Source: Crambe crambe | Taxonomy: Eukaryota; Porifera; Demospongiae; Poecilosclerida; Crambeidae | Length of the DNA: 64,000 nt | Direction: 5' to 3' | Assembly: GCA_963924555.1 (NCBI GenBank) | Contig: OZ004589.1 | Location: forward strand, 5,332,001 to 5,396,000 | Shown: positions 26,558-37,824 of the stretch, piece after piece | Position numbering within the stretch: the first letter of the stretch is position 1 | Layout: each line of letters opens with the position of its first letter | Notes under the pieces: generated by a model | What the model was told of the DNA's origin: nothing | Databases searched by the model: none | What the model saw: only the letters and a program-made list of their open reading frames with translations | Translations under genes and position numbers: made by a program

Positions 26558-29500
26558 CTTGCAGAGAAAATAGTCCTATCACAAGTACAACTAGTGATGA
26601 AAAAATCCATAAGAATGCCAATGAAACTTCCTTTACAGCTGATTCACATGTAATCAATAATTATATTAACTATAATTATATTGATCAGTTAACATCATTG
26701 ATTGTTATCTTTATAGCAAAGAAAGCAATCAAAAAAGGTCTGGTGTGCTCTAAGAAATGGTGTAAGTTATAGTTTTAATATACAAGATATTGAGTTTGTG
26801 ACATAATGCAATTAAACCTTGGGCAATAATTATTCTCATTGATGTAATATTAATTATGCAAGCAGGAAAACCTTCTTGATGCTGCAGTCAGTGTCAAACG
26901 TAAAGACATCATAGAGTTGCTGTTACTTAATGGAGTGAAAGTCCATCACTCCATTCTTCAAAGAGTGATTGAAGAATTGGAAGATAAGTATGTGTAATAG
27001 AATTAATTTTTTCGTTCATGGTTCTATGATAACAGAATAGCCAGAAGAAATCCAGGAAGGAGGAGTCATAATTTTCCCTCCAAAAGGCCCATGACACATG
27101 ACTAAATTTTATTTTAGAGGGATATTTCCCTGCCTGCCTTCTATGGGACCTTCAGGAAATAAAGAACAGATAGAGAACCATGTTTTCCCAGAAGGAATTG
27201 TAATAAAAAATAGCTATTATTTCATAATCCATCTGGTGTTGCAGCAGGTGTTATTGTATGCAAAATTAATAGCTACACAATGATCTCTATATGCTGCACC
27301 TCATAAAGTGACCTTTTAGCTAATCAGAGAGAACCGAGAAATGCGTACACATATCGATGTCATGATGACATGACTGTTACTATTCAGAGAACTGGCATAT
27401 TTGCTTGTGCGACATGGAGAAAATATTCTGGTACCACTCAGCAAAGAACTTACACCCAAATGTTCTTCGTCAAACAACATACTCTTCCATCATTTAATAC
27501 AAAATATGCCTGGTAAGAATAAGACTAGCTACTTGGCATAGCTCCATGTAGCTAGTTAGTTACTCTTAGCTGAACAGTATGTATATCTTGAATAATCTTA
27601 GGTGTTGCTAAGGAGGCATTAAATAGAAGTTATGATTTGAATGAGAGTGGAGATATTGTCTATGATTTCACATTACTTGAAAGAGAGAACCAACATGACG
27701 ATCTTGAGTAAGTAGCTATTGTTGGTAGCTCTATACCATAAATATGAACAGGAAGGAATGGTAGCTAACCAGGAACAAAATTGTATATTAACATGAATGA
27801 TGTGTAGCAAGGTGCAGGTGGGGTAGGAAATAAATTTGGGTGATTGGATGTATGATCATACTGCATGCAAAGCATGCCATCTAGGAGGGGGGGAGGGGGG
27901 GGGGGCATGCTCCTCCAGGAAAATTAGATTTTAGGGTCAGGTAGAGATTGAATCTGGCACATTTTTGAGCTAGCTATTGGGGTTGATTTTTATGTTAGTT
28001 AACATTGTAATAGGCGGACAGCTTTCTTTGGCAAATTGCTATTGAGTTCAGCTCTTCGATTGAGTTTTAAGACACATGTGATTGTCATACGTACGTAATT
28101 AAGAATGTGTGGGGTAATAAAAAAGAGTGCCTCTGTTTTTATTCTTCTTAGTGATTCTGGACCTCATATTGAGTCTTTTGATGTGCGTGTGACTCCTAAA
28201 AGGAAACACTTGAGACCTGACCCAATGTCAGTCATGGTAAGTTATTTTTTATTCATTTAAATTACAAGACAATAGAACAGTGAAACAGTTTTTATTTATT
28301 TATTTTCTATTGGAGCAATAGTTCAATCCTGCTAGCATGTACGTAATAATGATGCCTAGCTGGAACTATACAATTGTATTAGCATGTAACCACTACAGTA
28401 AACCTAAGGATTAAGAATGGTTGAGTTAGAGCTAAAGTATACTGAAATTGTTAATGGATGTAGCTTGCTTTACATGCAGGTAGACCATAAGTGTTTGGAT
28501 CTCTTGGAACACCCTGTGGTGCTAAAATTATTGAACTTCAAATGGATAGGTCTTGGACTTCTGCTCTACTTGATCCAACTCTTTCTATTCACATTCTTCA
28601 TGGCTTCACTTTCAGCATTGACCCTGACTTTAAACCATCCATTACGCAATATTTGCAGTGAGTAGCTATCACTGTGAAGTGTGCATGTAATGTCTACTGA
28701 TAATACCTATAGCATAAACTTAGTGATAGCGACAGTAGACCATAGCTAAAATCTAATTAGAGCAAGGACTAACTCAGGTAATTAGAGGAATAGGAGAACA
28801 TAGATAATTAGAGTAATTGGTGTAAGGGAGAATGTAGGAAAGGGGAAGGATGATTAGAGAAATAGGGAAGAATATAAGATAATTAGGAGAAGGGATACTT
28901 TAGATGATTGGAGGAATAAGGAGAATGGATAATTGGAGGTAGAGGAAGGGATAGTCCGAATAATTAGAGGAATAGGGAGAATGTGGGTAATTAGAGGAAG
29001 GAGGAATAGGTAATTAGAGGAAGGGATAGTTCAGATAATTAGAAAAATAGGGTAAAGGGGATAGTTCAGATAATTAGAAGAATAGGGAGTAATTAGATGA
29101 AGAGATAGTTCAGATAATTAGAGAAATAGGGGATGTAAGTAATTAGAAGAAGAGAGCACTTATTATTCTTATTATTATGCAGACTCTAGTAATTTGACCA
29201 GAAGAAACAACCGTGAGTATTAAATTAATTATACAGTACAGCTACTGTATTTTCAATAATCAAAATGGTTGCAGCTGAAAAGTATGCACCATTTATCAAA
29301 CAACACAGTAGCTAGAAGGAGGAATATTTCTTGGCTACTAGTTGTGCCTCATCCTGAAAGGGCCCCAGAGAGGTTCTGGAATCACCATTGATTGAACTTT
29401 GACCCTGCATGGTATCCAAATGCAAATGCATTATTATAAGTCCATGTGCATTATGTTCTACCACACATGATTTTCCCCCCACTATATAACACTATTAGTG

Positions 29501-32317
29501 TAAGGACTGCTCACCCAAAAAGTTACGTATAAGAGGATCAGTTATGGTCATTGGTATTATTGAATCATTACACAGGTGCTTCCAATGAGGGGCCACGACT
29601 AGCAGGACTAACCATTGTCATCACCCTGGTCCACTTTCTAGTAGACGTGGTACTCATAGTGCTAATATTTCTTCAGAGGTACAAGCATCCAAAAAGATAC
29701 ATTATGAGAGTCATATGCGTCAAGTTTGTCCGAGAACCTCTCTACGTTTTGTCATTGGTTTTAACAATATCAGTTTTCATAGTGTCTGCACGTAATGGGT
29801 GCATGACAAGGTGGCAATGGCATATAGGACTAATGTGCGTTTTATATGGTTGGATCTACTTCATTTTTCTGACCACCAAGCTTCCTTTGATTGGAGTTTA
29901 TAGTATTATATTCCTCACTATTGTCAAGACCTTTGCCAAGCTTGTGCTATTCAGTCTTCTGTTAATCATTACCTCAACTACAGTATTTTTTATGACATTC
30001 TTCAATCCTCAGGCTGCAGTAAGTATAATTGTAAGCACTGCTACAAGGGCCATCTAAAGGATTAATTAAAAAAATAGGCCGAAGGGCTTATTTGAATGGC
30101 TATTATTAATACTGCACATTGGAAATTGGTACAGCCCAAGTAGCTGACCTGCACATGTCAAGATTTCAAGTTGGGAGAAAAAATAATTATTATAAATAAT
30201 TATCATATAATATAATAGGACTCGCCATTTTTTAACTTCGAAAGAGGCATATTGAAGACAATTACTATGGCCACTGGGGAGCTGGACTTCGAAGAACTAT
30301 TTGGTTTTTCATATGATCGTGTCCAGCGACGAAATAGAATGTTAACTTTTTTCCCACAGTCAGCCAACTTCTTATGGATCATATTCCTTGTCGCAGTACC
30401 TATTTTACTGTCCAATATGTTGGTGAGCAGAATAATACCATATAGGAGGAAATGTTTTTGTGAGGAAAATTTTAAGGATGGCTCGGAAAAAATCCATACA
30501 GGGAATTTGAGTGCTGCACACTTCCAATTTTTAAAAAAATATCCCCACACAAATCTTCATGCTATAAATTATGGTAATAGAGCAAGCTAAAGTCCATTGC
30601 ATTCACTTGACATGTTATTTTAGCCTCAGCCCGAGGCACTTTTTGCAACCTGTCTAAAAGAGAGCCTGGTATCAGTTGTACGTGTTAGTCTAGGAATTCT
30701 GAGGCTTCCGTATATTCTTTGTACACTCTCCATAAATGGATTGAAAAAATAGTCTGAGCACCAAACAATAAAACCAGTCTTTTGGAGCAGTAGCGAATGG
30801 TACAGAAAAACTGGAAAAAACAATAAAGAAAAGGAGAAAGGAATCTCACTCAGTAAACTTTCAGGTATATTGCCTCTATACTACACGCATGCGCAAACAA
30901 TTGATACCAGGCTCTTTTTTCAATAGAGCCTGGGGACGAGGCTAGAGATAAATTCTGAATTTCATGGTTATGGCAGCTCAGCTAGCTACGTACTTCATGT
31001 ATCAAGTGAATTTAAAGCTTATTTTTCATGATGAAAATCATTATAAATGCTATGTAGACTGGTCTAGCTGTTGGAGATGTGAAAGACATACAAGATGGAG
31101 CAGCTCTCCGCAAAAGGGCAAAAAGAGTAAGTCTTTACCTTGTGTAGTGTTCGTCTACTCATCCCATGCACAGGCCTCAAGCTGGGTTTCCAAAATAATA
31201 AAATCAAACGACAATTATTGGAATGCATGCCATAGAAAATTAAGAAGGTACATGAGAAGGTTATTGAATGCATTGAACTTCTGAAGTTTCATCATGCCTT
31301 ACTTCCTCTATTATTATTGTAATGGTCATATCGGTCACTTATCCATAGCTTCAGAGCTGAAATAATAGTCCAACCTTTATGAAACACATAAGTTTGGGAC
31401 ACTTTCAATAAACATTGTGAAATGGCAATAACATTAAATTTTGATTTCTACTGGGCATTCTCAATGAAGGCTAGGAACAAGTCAAGATAAATTATGACTA
31501 TATGGACACTCTCTCCTATAGGTGAACTGGGTGGTGAACATTGATAATCATCTTCCACTTCGCAAAAAGCATTTGTTATACAAGCCTTTTGCATCCATTG
31601 GCCAGTACTTCATATCTTTGCTTACTACACTCAAGATATTTGCATTATATCCTGGGTATTATTCTGACGGGATCATCAAAGATCTCAAATCATATAAAAA
31701 GGTACAAAAAAGAACTGAGAGATAATATGTAATAATTATGTGCAATTATTGCAAGTGCTTCATTCATATCGATATAGAAAAGAGAGTCTGAAAGAAGTGA
31801 TATAGAGGCAAGATTTTTAGCAGGTGTTGATAAGAATGAAACAACAGAGTATACTGCTGATGTGGAGAGAATTGCACTGAGCTTTGAAAGAAAAATTGAG
31901 GAGTTTAAGGTATAGACACTCAAAGGAACCTCCAATAAAGGACGTATGTACACTCTGAAAGAGGATTAACCTCTCACAAAAGACTATCTAAAACTATAAA
32001 AAAAAAAACCTCTCTACAAAGGACAAAAGGCTTAGTCTCAACTCCACATATGTACCTTCTATTATAATTATAAGACTTAATTGTTACACCAGTCAATATG
32101 TGCCACTACTTCCTTAGCTACTAGTAACCTTGGGGCTGAAATCTGGAGTGGAGATAGTCCAACCATTATTATAAAACACAGCTAGAACAGAACAATTTTT
32201 TTCATGTATGGGAAAATGGTTGATATAATACAGATGGAGCATGATGAAGCTGTCAAGAGGATGACCAAATATCGAAATGATGTACTGAATGAAGTCAGAG
32301 AACGACTGAAATCATAA
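20710..32317 (+). CDS. Gene C: TRPA-like ankyrin-repeat cation channel, complete
   Basis: Paralogue of gene A with all parts present, about 1197 aa. Exons: 20710-20757, 21312-21531, 21612-21711, 21767-21885, 22679-22787, 23143-23249, 23304-23403, 23469-23560, 23765-23867, 24023-24120, 24182-24241, 24297-24399, 25628-25764, 25933-26062, 26189-26295, 26367-26484, 26565-26649, 26866-26987, 27388-27512, 27602-27707, 28152-28236, 28480-28657, 29183-29212, 29576-30018, 30219-30422, 31058-31126, 31522-31701, 31778-31909, 32234-32317. Every junction closes in frame; intron 12 starts with GC instead of GT. The ankyrin array covers roughly residues 45-640. S1 is in exon 22, S2-S5 in exon 24, the pore ITMATGELDFEELF and S6 in exon 25, and TGLAVGDVKDIQ in exon 26. 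Exon 27 is 18 nt longer than in B and D, with a more hydrophobic insert. Several introns carry mobile elements. It starts only 179 bp after the gene B stop. Confidence 0.9.
22086..22543 (-). mobile_element. tRNA-like SINE-type insertion in gene C intron 4
   Basis: The insertion is flanked by 13-bp direct repeats AAGGCTTTAAGTG at 22073-22085 and 22544-22556. The paralogous intron 4 of gene A has an uninterrupted form of this site (around 6890-6905). On the minus strand it contains TGGCTCATTCGGTTGGG (box A-like) and GGGTTCAAACTC (box B-like), spaced as in a tRNA. A 65-bp motif is repeated at both ends of the element. A tRNA-derived SINE is the best explanation. Confidence 0.65.
23655..23740. 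repeat. (GTT)n tract in gene C intron 8
   Basis: An imperfect GTT/GTAGTT trinucleotide tract lies upstream of the exon 9 acceptor of gene C, at the position of the ATA tract in gene A. Confidence 0.85.
24598..24838. mobile_element. Palindromic MITE in gene C intron 12
   Basis: AGGGAAAAA at the left and TTTTTCCCT at the right are flanked by TA on both sides. The interior carries ATGTAGGGATGAC and the inner arm TATCCAGCCAACAATCCCTA, as in the copies at 19702 and 60795. The right arm is partly deleted. Confidence 0.75.
24860..25535 (-). repeat. Dispersed repeat in gene C intron 12, related to 59757-60780
   Basis: About 650 bp matches, in inverse orientation, the repeat in gene E intron 13. Shared landmarks are TTTCAGAAATACGGCAAGCA, CTTTCGAGGATTGACGAG-like and CCCCGAGT. 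An adjoining palindromic MITE is present in both places, so the pair is one larger unit. No intact coding frame is present. Confidence 0.6.
26525..26553. repeat. (CT)n tract next to gene C exon 17 acceptor
   Basis: About 13 CT units are followed by CCCTCCTTGCAG at the exon 17 acceptor. It corresponds to the longer tract in gene A intron 16. Confidence 0.85.
28480..31126 (+). other. Gene C channel core: S1-S6, pore and TRP-like helix exons
   Basis: Exon 22 (28480-28657) has LDLLEHPVVLKLLNFKWIGL then S1. Exon 23 (29183-29212) is only 30 nt and gives the S1-S2 loop NSSNLTRRNN with two N-glycosylation sequons. Exon 24 (29576-30018) carries S2-S5 with KLPLIGVYSIIFLTIVKTF. Exon 25 (30219-30422) holds the pore loop ATGELDFEELF and S6 (VAVPILLSNML). 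Exon 26 (31058-31126) gives TGLAVGDVKDIQDGAALRKR. All transmembrane stretches are hydrophobic and uninterrupted. Confidence 0.9.
28735..29160 (+). repeat. Degenerate minisatellite in gene C intron 22
   Basis: Purine-rich imperfect repeats built on ATAATTAGAGGAATAGGGAG and GGGATAGTTCAGATAATTAG occur about ten times with variable spacing. They lie between the S1 exon and the tiny loop exon. Genes B and D have ordinary sequence there. Confidence 0.75.
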
Positions 32318-32705
32318 TAGCTAGCTCATTAACACGAATACTTACACTAGTACGTAGTTATACTTACACTTGTACAGTAAGTTGTAACTTGCACCTACAT
32401 GCACCTCACTTTAATGTTACAGTGTCTAATCACAATTGAACATTGTCAGATTACACTGTTGTTGTTATTGTTGTTGTTGTTGTCATTGTTGTTACAGTGG
32501 GTGGGGGGTAAGGTATGTCAAGGTGGACTATTTTGGTTGGGGTATACATATGGAAATTTTGTTGGACATCCCTACAATGTGTTGAAATCATATTGATTGG
32601 CTATATAGCTAGTATTGTGACCATGCAGTGTTTTATTAGCTACGTACCAGCTCCATTAAGGTTATAAAAATAACTACTACCAATTAATTATAGTCTTCCC
32701 TGAGG

Positions 32706-32851
32706 CTCAGTTTTGTCACACATGGTCCAATCCAAGACTGAGGTAGAGTCTTGATCAAACAATAATGGTGGAGTATAAGGACTATGTGTGATGAAACTGA
32801 GCACTCCACCATTATTGGATCAAGACTCTACATACCTCAGTCTTGATGTTG
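32706..32851. repeat. Inverted repeat downstream of gene C
   Basis: GACTGAGGTAGAGTCTTGAT near 32743 is inversely matched by ATCAAGACTCTACATACCTC near 32818. AATAATGGTGGAGT is inversely matched by ACTCCACCATTATT. A second nested pair is CTCAGTTTTGTCACACATGG with its inverse near 32779. It could fold into a long hairpin in a gene C 3' UTR if transcribed. Confidence 0.65.
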
Positions 32852-33498
32852 ATATTTTTGTGGGCTAAACAGTGCATTGTATATGGTGGAGATAGATTCA
32901 GATAGAGGAATGAGTATTGAGCAGAGAGTAGGAAGTTCAGGAGCAGGCCGGGGTGGTTTGGCTCTCCATACGTGTTGTGGGAGCTAGAGAGAAGATGGAA
33001 ATCAAAAGGGTTTGTGTGACCGTGAAATGGCAGTACAGAAGAAAAGAAATATGATGTTTAGCTACATCAAGTAGCTATGCAGCCAGTAGCAATCAAAACG
33101 TTTTGATTTCAGCTCCAAATTTCCTGGGGAAGCATGCCTCCAGATCTCCCTAAGTGCATACAGTATCTAGGTCACAATCTGAACTATACTCTATTGACTA
33201 GACTATAGACATTCAAATTGTACAAGAAAATTTGAACTTTGAACTAGCTATATCTAGTAGCTATACCTATTAACTAGTCAAAAACCACTAGCCACATGTA
33301 GCTACATGCAAATGAAATTATTGTGGATTCAATAAGTTATGTACGTACGAGAATAGCATACCAATCGCAAGCCCTACATATGAATCAAGAGTTCAAAAAA
33401 ATGAATTTCTCCACTTTTGCCACTAACTATAATGACTACAAGTAGCTAGCTATAATTATTGTATCATAATATTTGAAGGATATGATAACTATTAATAA

Positions 33499-34313
33499 CA
33501 AGTGAATGCAAAAAATTTCTTCGAAATAAAAATGTGAAGTAGGGATGCTATTATAACTGCAGCTTCATTATGAAAACCAAGTACTGCAGCATCGAAGCAG
33601 TATGGCCCAAAAATCTAGCTGGAATATGTATTATAACTGCATGCAAGAGAGTGAACTTAGTGAAGTGACCCTTACCCATCATCAAGTACGAGATACTATT
33701 CCTACTTCACTCCCTTGGCCCTTGATCATGGGAGTGAAGTAGGAATAGTATCTTGTACTTGATGATGGGTAAGGGTCACTTCTAGCCCTGAGCTAATTAT
33801 TCATATATAGATGCCCATTATTCAAGTATTTTATTCAACATTTTGCTCCCTATTATTCAAGAGACAGCCCCCTATTATTCAAGAGACAGCCCCCTATTAT
33901 TCAAAACAGAGTGATGACAACACTCTGACTGACTGACCAATGTGGCTAGAGACAAGTAATAAGGATCATTATTAAGGATGTACATTGACAGGATTGACAG
34001 TCATAACTATTACATAGTTCATTAACTCATCGATTATTGTACTGAAGCATCAAAGATGTCTCAGAGCCTATTATTCAATTTCTGAAAGAAGCTACCTATT
34101 ATTCAAAAAATTATTCCTGAATAATTAGCTCAGGCCTAGTCACTTCACTAAGTTCACTCTCTTGCATGCAGTTATAATACATATTCCAGCTAGATTTTTG
34201 GGCCATACTGCTTCGATGCTGCAGTACTTGGTTTTCATAATGAAGCTGCAGTTATAATAGCATCCCTACTTCACATTTTTATTTCGAAGAAATTTTTTGC
34301 ATTCACTTGTTTG
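33499..34313. mobile_element. Large foldback element, copy 1 (interrupted)
   Basis: The left arm (ACAAGTGAATGC, AATTTCTTCGAAAT, GTGAAGTAGGGATGC, GGTCACTTC) is inverted almost perfectly in the right arm ending GCATTCACTTGT. Each arm is over 200 bp with a short central spacer. The interior also contains the smaller palindrome around TTCACTCCCTTGGCCCTTGA. No coding potential. The right half is interrupted by the hAT-like MITE. Confidence 0.85.
33783..34138. mobile_element. hAT-like MITE nested in foldback element
   Basis: This 356-bp element has terminal inverted repeats beginning TAGCCCTGAGCTAATTATTC (one mismatch between ends). It is flanked by perfect 8-bp duplications GTCACTTC (33775-33782 and 34139-34146). 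The second copy of the host segment has a single GTCACTTC at 35625-35632, the empty site. The 8-bp target duplication and TAG/CAG-type ends fit the hAT superfamily. The interior has a CCTATTATTCAAGAGACAGC direct repeat. Confidence 0.85.
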
Positions 34314-35348
34314 CATTCTTTTTCTTTGTGATTATGAAAATTGATAGACACTAAAGGCTTCCTTGATTGAACTAAATTTATTTAATGATCAGTATTTCAT
34401 TCTGTTCAGGGAGGAGAGTTTGAAGGATGATCATCTGCAGTGTAATGGAGTACTGAAAGGAGTGAACATTTTAAAAAGTGAACAGCATTAGCTAATTGTT
34501 ACATATGTGATCACTGAAATAATTATTGAGATGGTACGTATGTCTTGCTTGAGGGAGGAGTATGGGGAGTTTATGCATTTGGTGTAGTGATCATAATAGT
34601 GGATGCCATCAAATGGCCACATCCTGTGCAGGTGTTATATGAGGAGAACTGCTATTAATTGCCCCACCCCTTTTATGAGGTAATATCGCGAAGATTTTTT
34701 TCATACGAGGCTGCAGCACATTATAGATAGCCCAGCTAGATTTTAGGCTATCCCTACTTAACCTTTTTATTTGAAGAAATTTTTTACGCTCATTTGTTTC
34801 TATCCTTTTTCTTAGTGCTTGAAGTTGAATGAGGGAGGCTACAGTACAGTACTATACAAAGCCAGCTCTACATAAACCTCTTTTGTAGGTACATACAGTG
34901 TCTCTGGTTGAAGAATTTGTTTAGCTATTTAAGTTTTGTTGATATAAAACTTTACAGCAACAGCAATGTAAATGACATGTACACGGCATGGTGAAGTGAG
35001 CTGACTACACTACAGCCAAGTACTGGCTATAATGATGAGCATCTGTACTGTAATTCAGCAAGGAGTGACTGGAACATCATCAGATAATGAATGAAGACCT
35101 TGGCTATAGCTAAACTTAAGCTTACGTGGCTCCGCCCACAAGCCCCGCCCCCTTCAAAATGGCGTAGAAAGATTAGCAGCTGTGTTCTGAGTGCTATCGA
35201 ATAGTGAAGTAGAGCCTTAGTCAAAACTAATAGCAAAAGATCAGCCTCTAGGTGCCGCTCTAACAGATGGCCAAAGCAGAATTTTGATGACTATAGCCAG
35301 TAAGTCGGTAGGTCGATCTTATTATTATTATTATTATCCTTATTATTA

Positions 35349-35803
35349 CAAGTGAATGCAAAAAATTTCTTCGAAATAAAAATGTGAAGTAGGGATGCTA
35401 TTATAACTGCAGCTTCATTATGAAAACCAAGTACTGCAGCATCGAAGCAGTATGGCCCAAAAATCTAGCTGGAATATGTATTATAACTGCATGCAAGAGA
35501 GTGAACTTAGTGAAGTGACCCTTACCCATCATCAAGTACGAGATACTATTCCTACTTCACTCCCTTGGCCCTTGATCATGGGAGTGAAGTAGGAATAGTA
35601 TCTCGTACTTGATGATGGGTAAGGGTCACTTCACTAAGTTCACTCTCTTGCATGCAGTTATAATACATATTCCAGCTAGATTTTTGGGCCATACTGCTTC
35701 GATGCTGCAGTACTTGGTTTTCATAATGAAGCTGCAGTTATAATAGCATCCCTACTTCACATTTTTATTTCGAAGAAATTTTTTGCATTCACTTGTTTGC
35801 ATT
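35349..35803. mobile_element. Large foldback element, copy 2 (uninterrupted)
   Basis: Uninterrupted version of the foldback at 33499-34313, with arms over 200 bp, ends ACAAGTGAATGC and GCATTCACTTGT, and an intact GTCACTTC site at 35625-35632. Confidence 0.85.
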
Positions 35804-36028
35804 CTTTTTCTTTGTGATTATGAAAATTGATAGACACTAAAGGCTTCCTTGATTGAACTAAATTTATTTAATGATCAGTATTTCATTCTGTTCAGGGAGG
35901 AGAGTTTGAAGGATGATCATCTGCAGTGTAATGGAGTACTGAAAGGAGTGAACATTTTAAAAAGTGAACAGCATTAGCTAATTGTTACATATGTGATCAC
36001 TGAAATAATTATTGAGATGGTACGTATG

Positions 36029-36732
36029 TCTTGCTTGAGGGAGGAGTATGGGGAGTTTATGCATTTGGTGTAGTGATCATAATAGTGGATGCCATCAAAT
36101 GGCCACATCCTGTGCAGGTGTTATATGAGGAGAACTGCTATTAATTGCCCCACCCCTTTTATGAGGTAATATCACGAAGATTTTTTTCATACGAGGCTGC
36201 AGCACATTATAGATAGCCCAGCTAGATTTTAGGCTATCCCTACTTAACCTTTTTATTTTTTACGCTCACTTGTTTCTATCCTTTTTCTTAGTGCTTGAAG
36301 TTGAATGAGGGAGGCTACAGTACAGTACTATACAAAGCTAGCTCTACATAAACCTCTTTTGTAGGTACATAGTTACAGTGTCTTGCTTGAGGGAGGAGTA
36401 TGGGGAGTTTATGCATTTGGTGTAGTGATCATAATAGTGGATGCCATCAAATGGCCACATCCTGTGCAGGTGTTATATGAGGAGAACTGCTATTAATTGC
36501 CCCACCCCTTTTATGAGGTAATATCGCGAAGATTTTTTTCATACGAGGCTGCAGCACATTATAAATAGCCCAGCTAGATTTTAGGCTATCCCTACTTAAC
36601 CTTTTTATTTTTTACGCTCACTTGTTTCTATCCTTTTTCTTAGTGCTTGAAGTTGAATGAGGGAGGCTACAGTACAGTACTATACAAAGCCAGCTCTACA
36701 TAAACCTCTTTTGTAGGTACATACAGTGTCTC
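36029..36732. repeat. Tandem duplication of a 352-bp unit
   Basis: Two adjacent copies start TCTTGCTTGAGGGAGGAGTA (36029 and 36381). Copy 1 of the larger segment has only one, so this doubling happened after the segmental duplication. Confidence 0.9.
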
Positions 36733-37169
36733 TGGTTGAAGAATTTGTTTAGCTATTTAAGTTTTGTTGATATAAAACTTTACAGCAACAGCAATGTAAA
36801 TGACATGTACACGGCATGGTGAAGTGAGCTGACTACACTACAGCCAAGTACTGGCTATAATGCTACTATAGGATGAGCATCTGTACTGTAATTCAGCAAG
36901 GAGTGACTGGAACATCATCAGATAATGAATGAAGACCTTGGCTATAGAGCTTACGTGGCTCCGCCCATAAGCCCCGCCCCCTTCAAAATGGCGTAGAAAG
37001 ATTAGCAGCTGTGTTCCGAGTGCAATCGAATAGTGAAGTAGAGCCTTAGTCAAAACTAATAGCAAAAGATCAGCCTCTAGGTGCCGCTCTAACAGATGGC
37101 CAAAGCAGAATTTTGATGACTATAGCCAGTAAGCCGGTACGTCGATCTTATTATTATTATTATTATCCT

Positions 37170-37643
37170 GATTATTATAAAGAAAAAGAACGAAAAGTCA
37201 ATTTTAGAACTCGTTTTTTTCTTATGTTGGCGAATGAATTTTTGGCTTTTGAACATTCTCCTCTCTTCTTTGTAGATATAATAATTCACTGTAGCCTTCT
37301 GAGAACCTGTAGAGTAAGGGTAGAAGAGAAAGAAGAGTTTTTAGTTTATACTGTCCTATGGACTTTGACCTGCCATCCCTACTTAGAGAGTGCTACCGCA
37401 CTCTCTGATTATTATAAAGAAAAAGAACGAAAAGTCAATTTTAGAACTCGTTTTTTTCTTATGTTGGCGAATGAATTTTTGGCTTTTGAACATTCTCCTC
37501 TCTTCTTTGTAGATATAATAATTCACTGTAGCCTTCTGAGAACCTGTAGAGTAAGGGTAGAAGAGAAAGAAGAGTTTTTAGTTTATACTGTCCTATGGAC
37601 TTTGACCTGCCATCCCTACTTAGAGAGTGCTACCGCACTCTCT
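37170..37643. repeat. Tandem pair of a 237-bp unit ending in an inverted repeat
   Basis: Two near-identical units start GATTATTATAAAGAAAAAGA (37170 and 37407). Each ends in AGAGAGTGCTACCGCACTCT, a self-complementary sequence. Related sequence, inverted, occurs at about 40645-40790 in gene D intron 23 and at 59757-59790 in gene E. The open frame across both copies is a by-product of the 237-bp period being a multiple of three. Confidence 0.85.
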
Positions 37644-37824
37644 GAGAGTGCTACCGCACTCTCTGATATTCCTTCTCATGTAGTGAACCCAGTGAGAGTG
37701 TTGACTGAAGTGGACCTGTTGGGTTTTCATTCGTGAGCTAGCTAGCTATAATTAAGTTATAATGATAATAGCTATTATTATAAAATAGAAGCATGTTACT
37801 CTGATCTCAGAATTAAGTGGCAAA

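Larger units (their letters stand above)
33498..35347. repeat. Segmental tandem duplication, copy 1 (about 1.85 kb)
   Basis: Almost identical to 35348-37170, from the foldback element at its left end to an AT-rich TTATTATTA tract at its right end. It differs mainly by carrying the nested 356-bp element (33783-34138) and by having a single copy of the 352-bp unit that is doubled in copy 2. Confidence 0.9.
35348..37170. repeat. Segmental tandem duplication, copy 2
   Basis: Second copy of the segment at 33498-35347. It lacks the nested hAT-like MITE and has an internal tandem duplication of a 352-bp unit (36029-36380 and 36381-36732). Confidence 0.9.
32318..37824. other. Convergent spacer between genes C and D, repeat-rich
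   Basis: No gene is recognised. From left to right it holds a (GTT)n tract near 32457-32485, an inverted repeat (32706-32851), unassigned AT-rich sequence, two 1.85-kb tandem copies of a segment that contains a large foldback element (33498-35347 and 35348-37170), and a 237-bp tandem pair (37170-37643). The 207-codon open frame at 37113-37736 is made mostly of the 237-bp repeat and is not treated as a gene. Both flanking genes end here, so 3' UTRs may extend into it. Confidence 0.7.

Noticed and set aside
33498-37170. CRISPR array or other regularly spaced repeats
   Set aside because: The repeats are long, inverted or tandem, without short direct repeats and unique spacers, and the genome is eukaryotic.
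37113-37736. 207-codon open frame, the longest single frame in the spacer
   Set aside because: It is two copies of a 237-bp repeat plus flanks, has no recognisable domain, and ends in a transposon-like palindrome.
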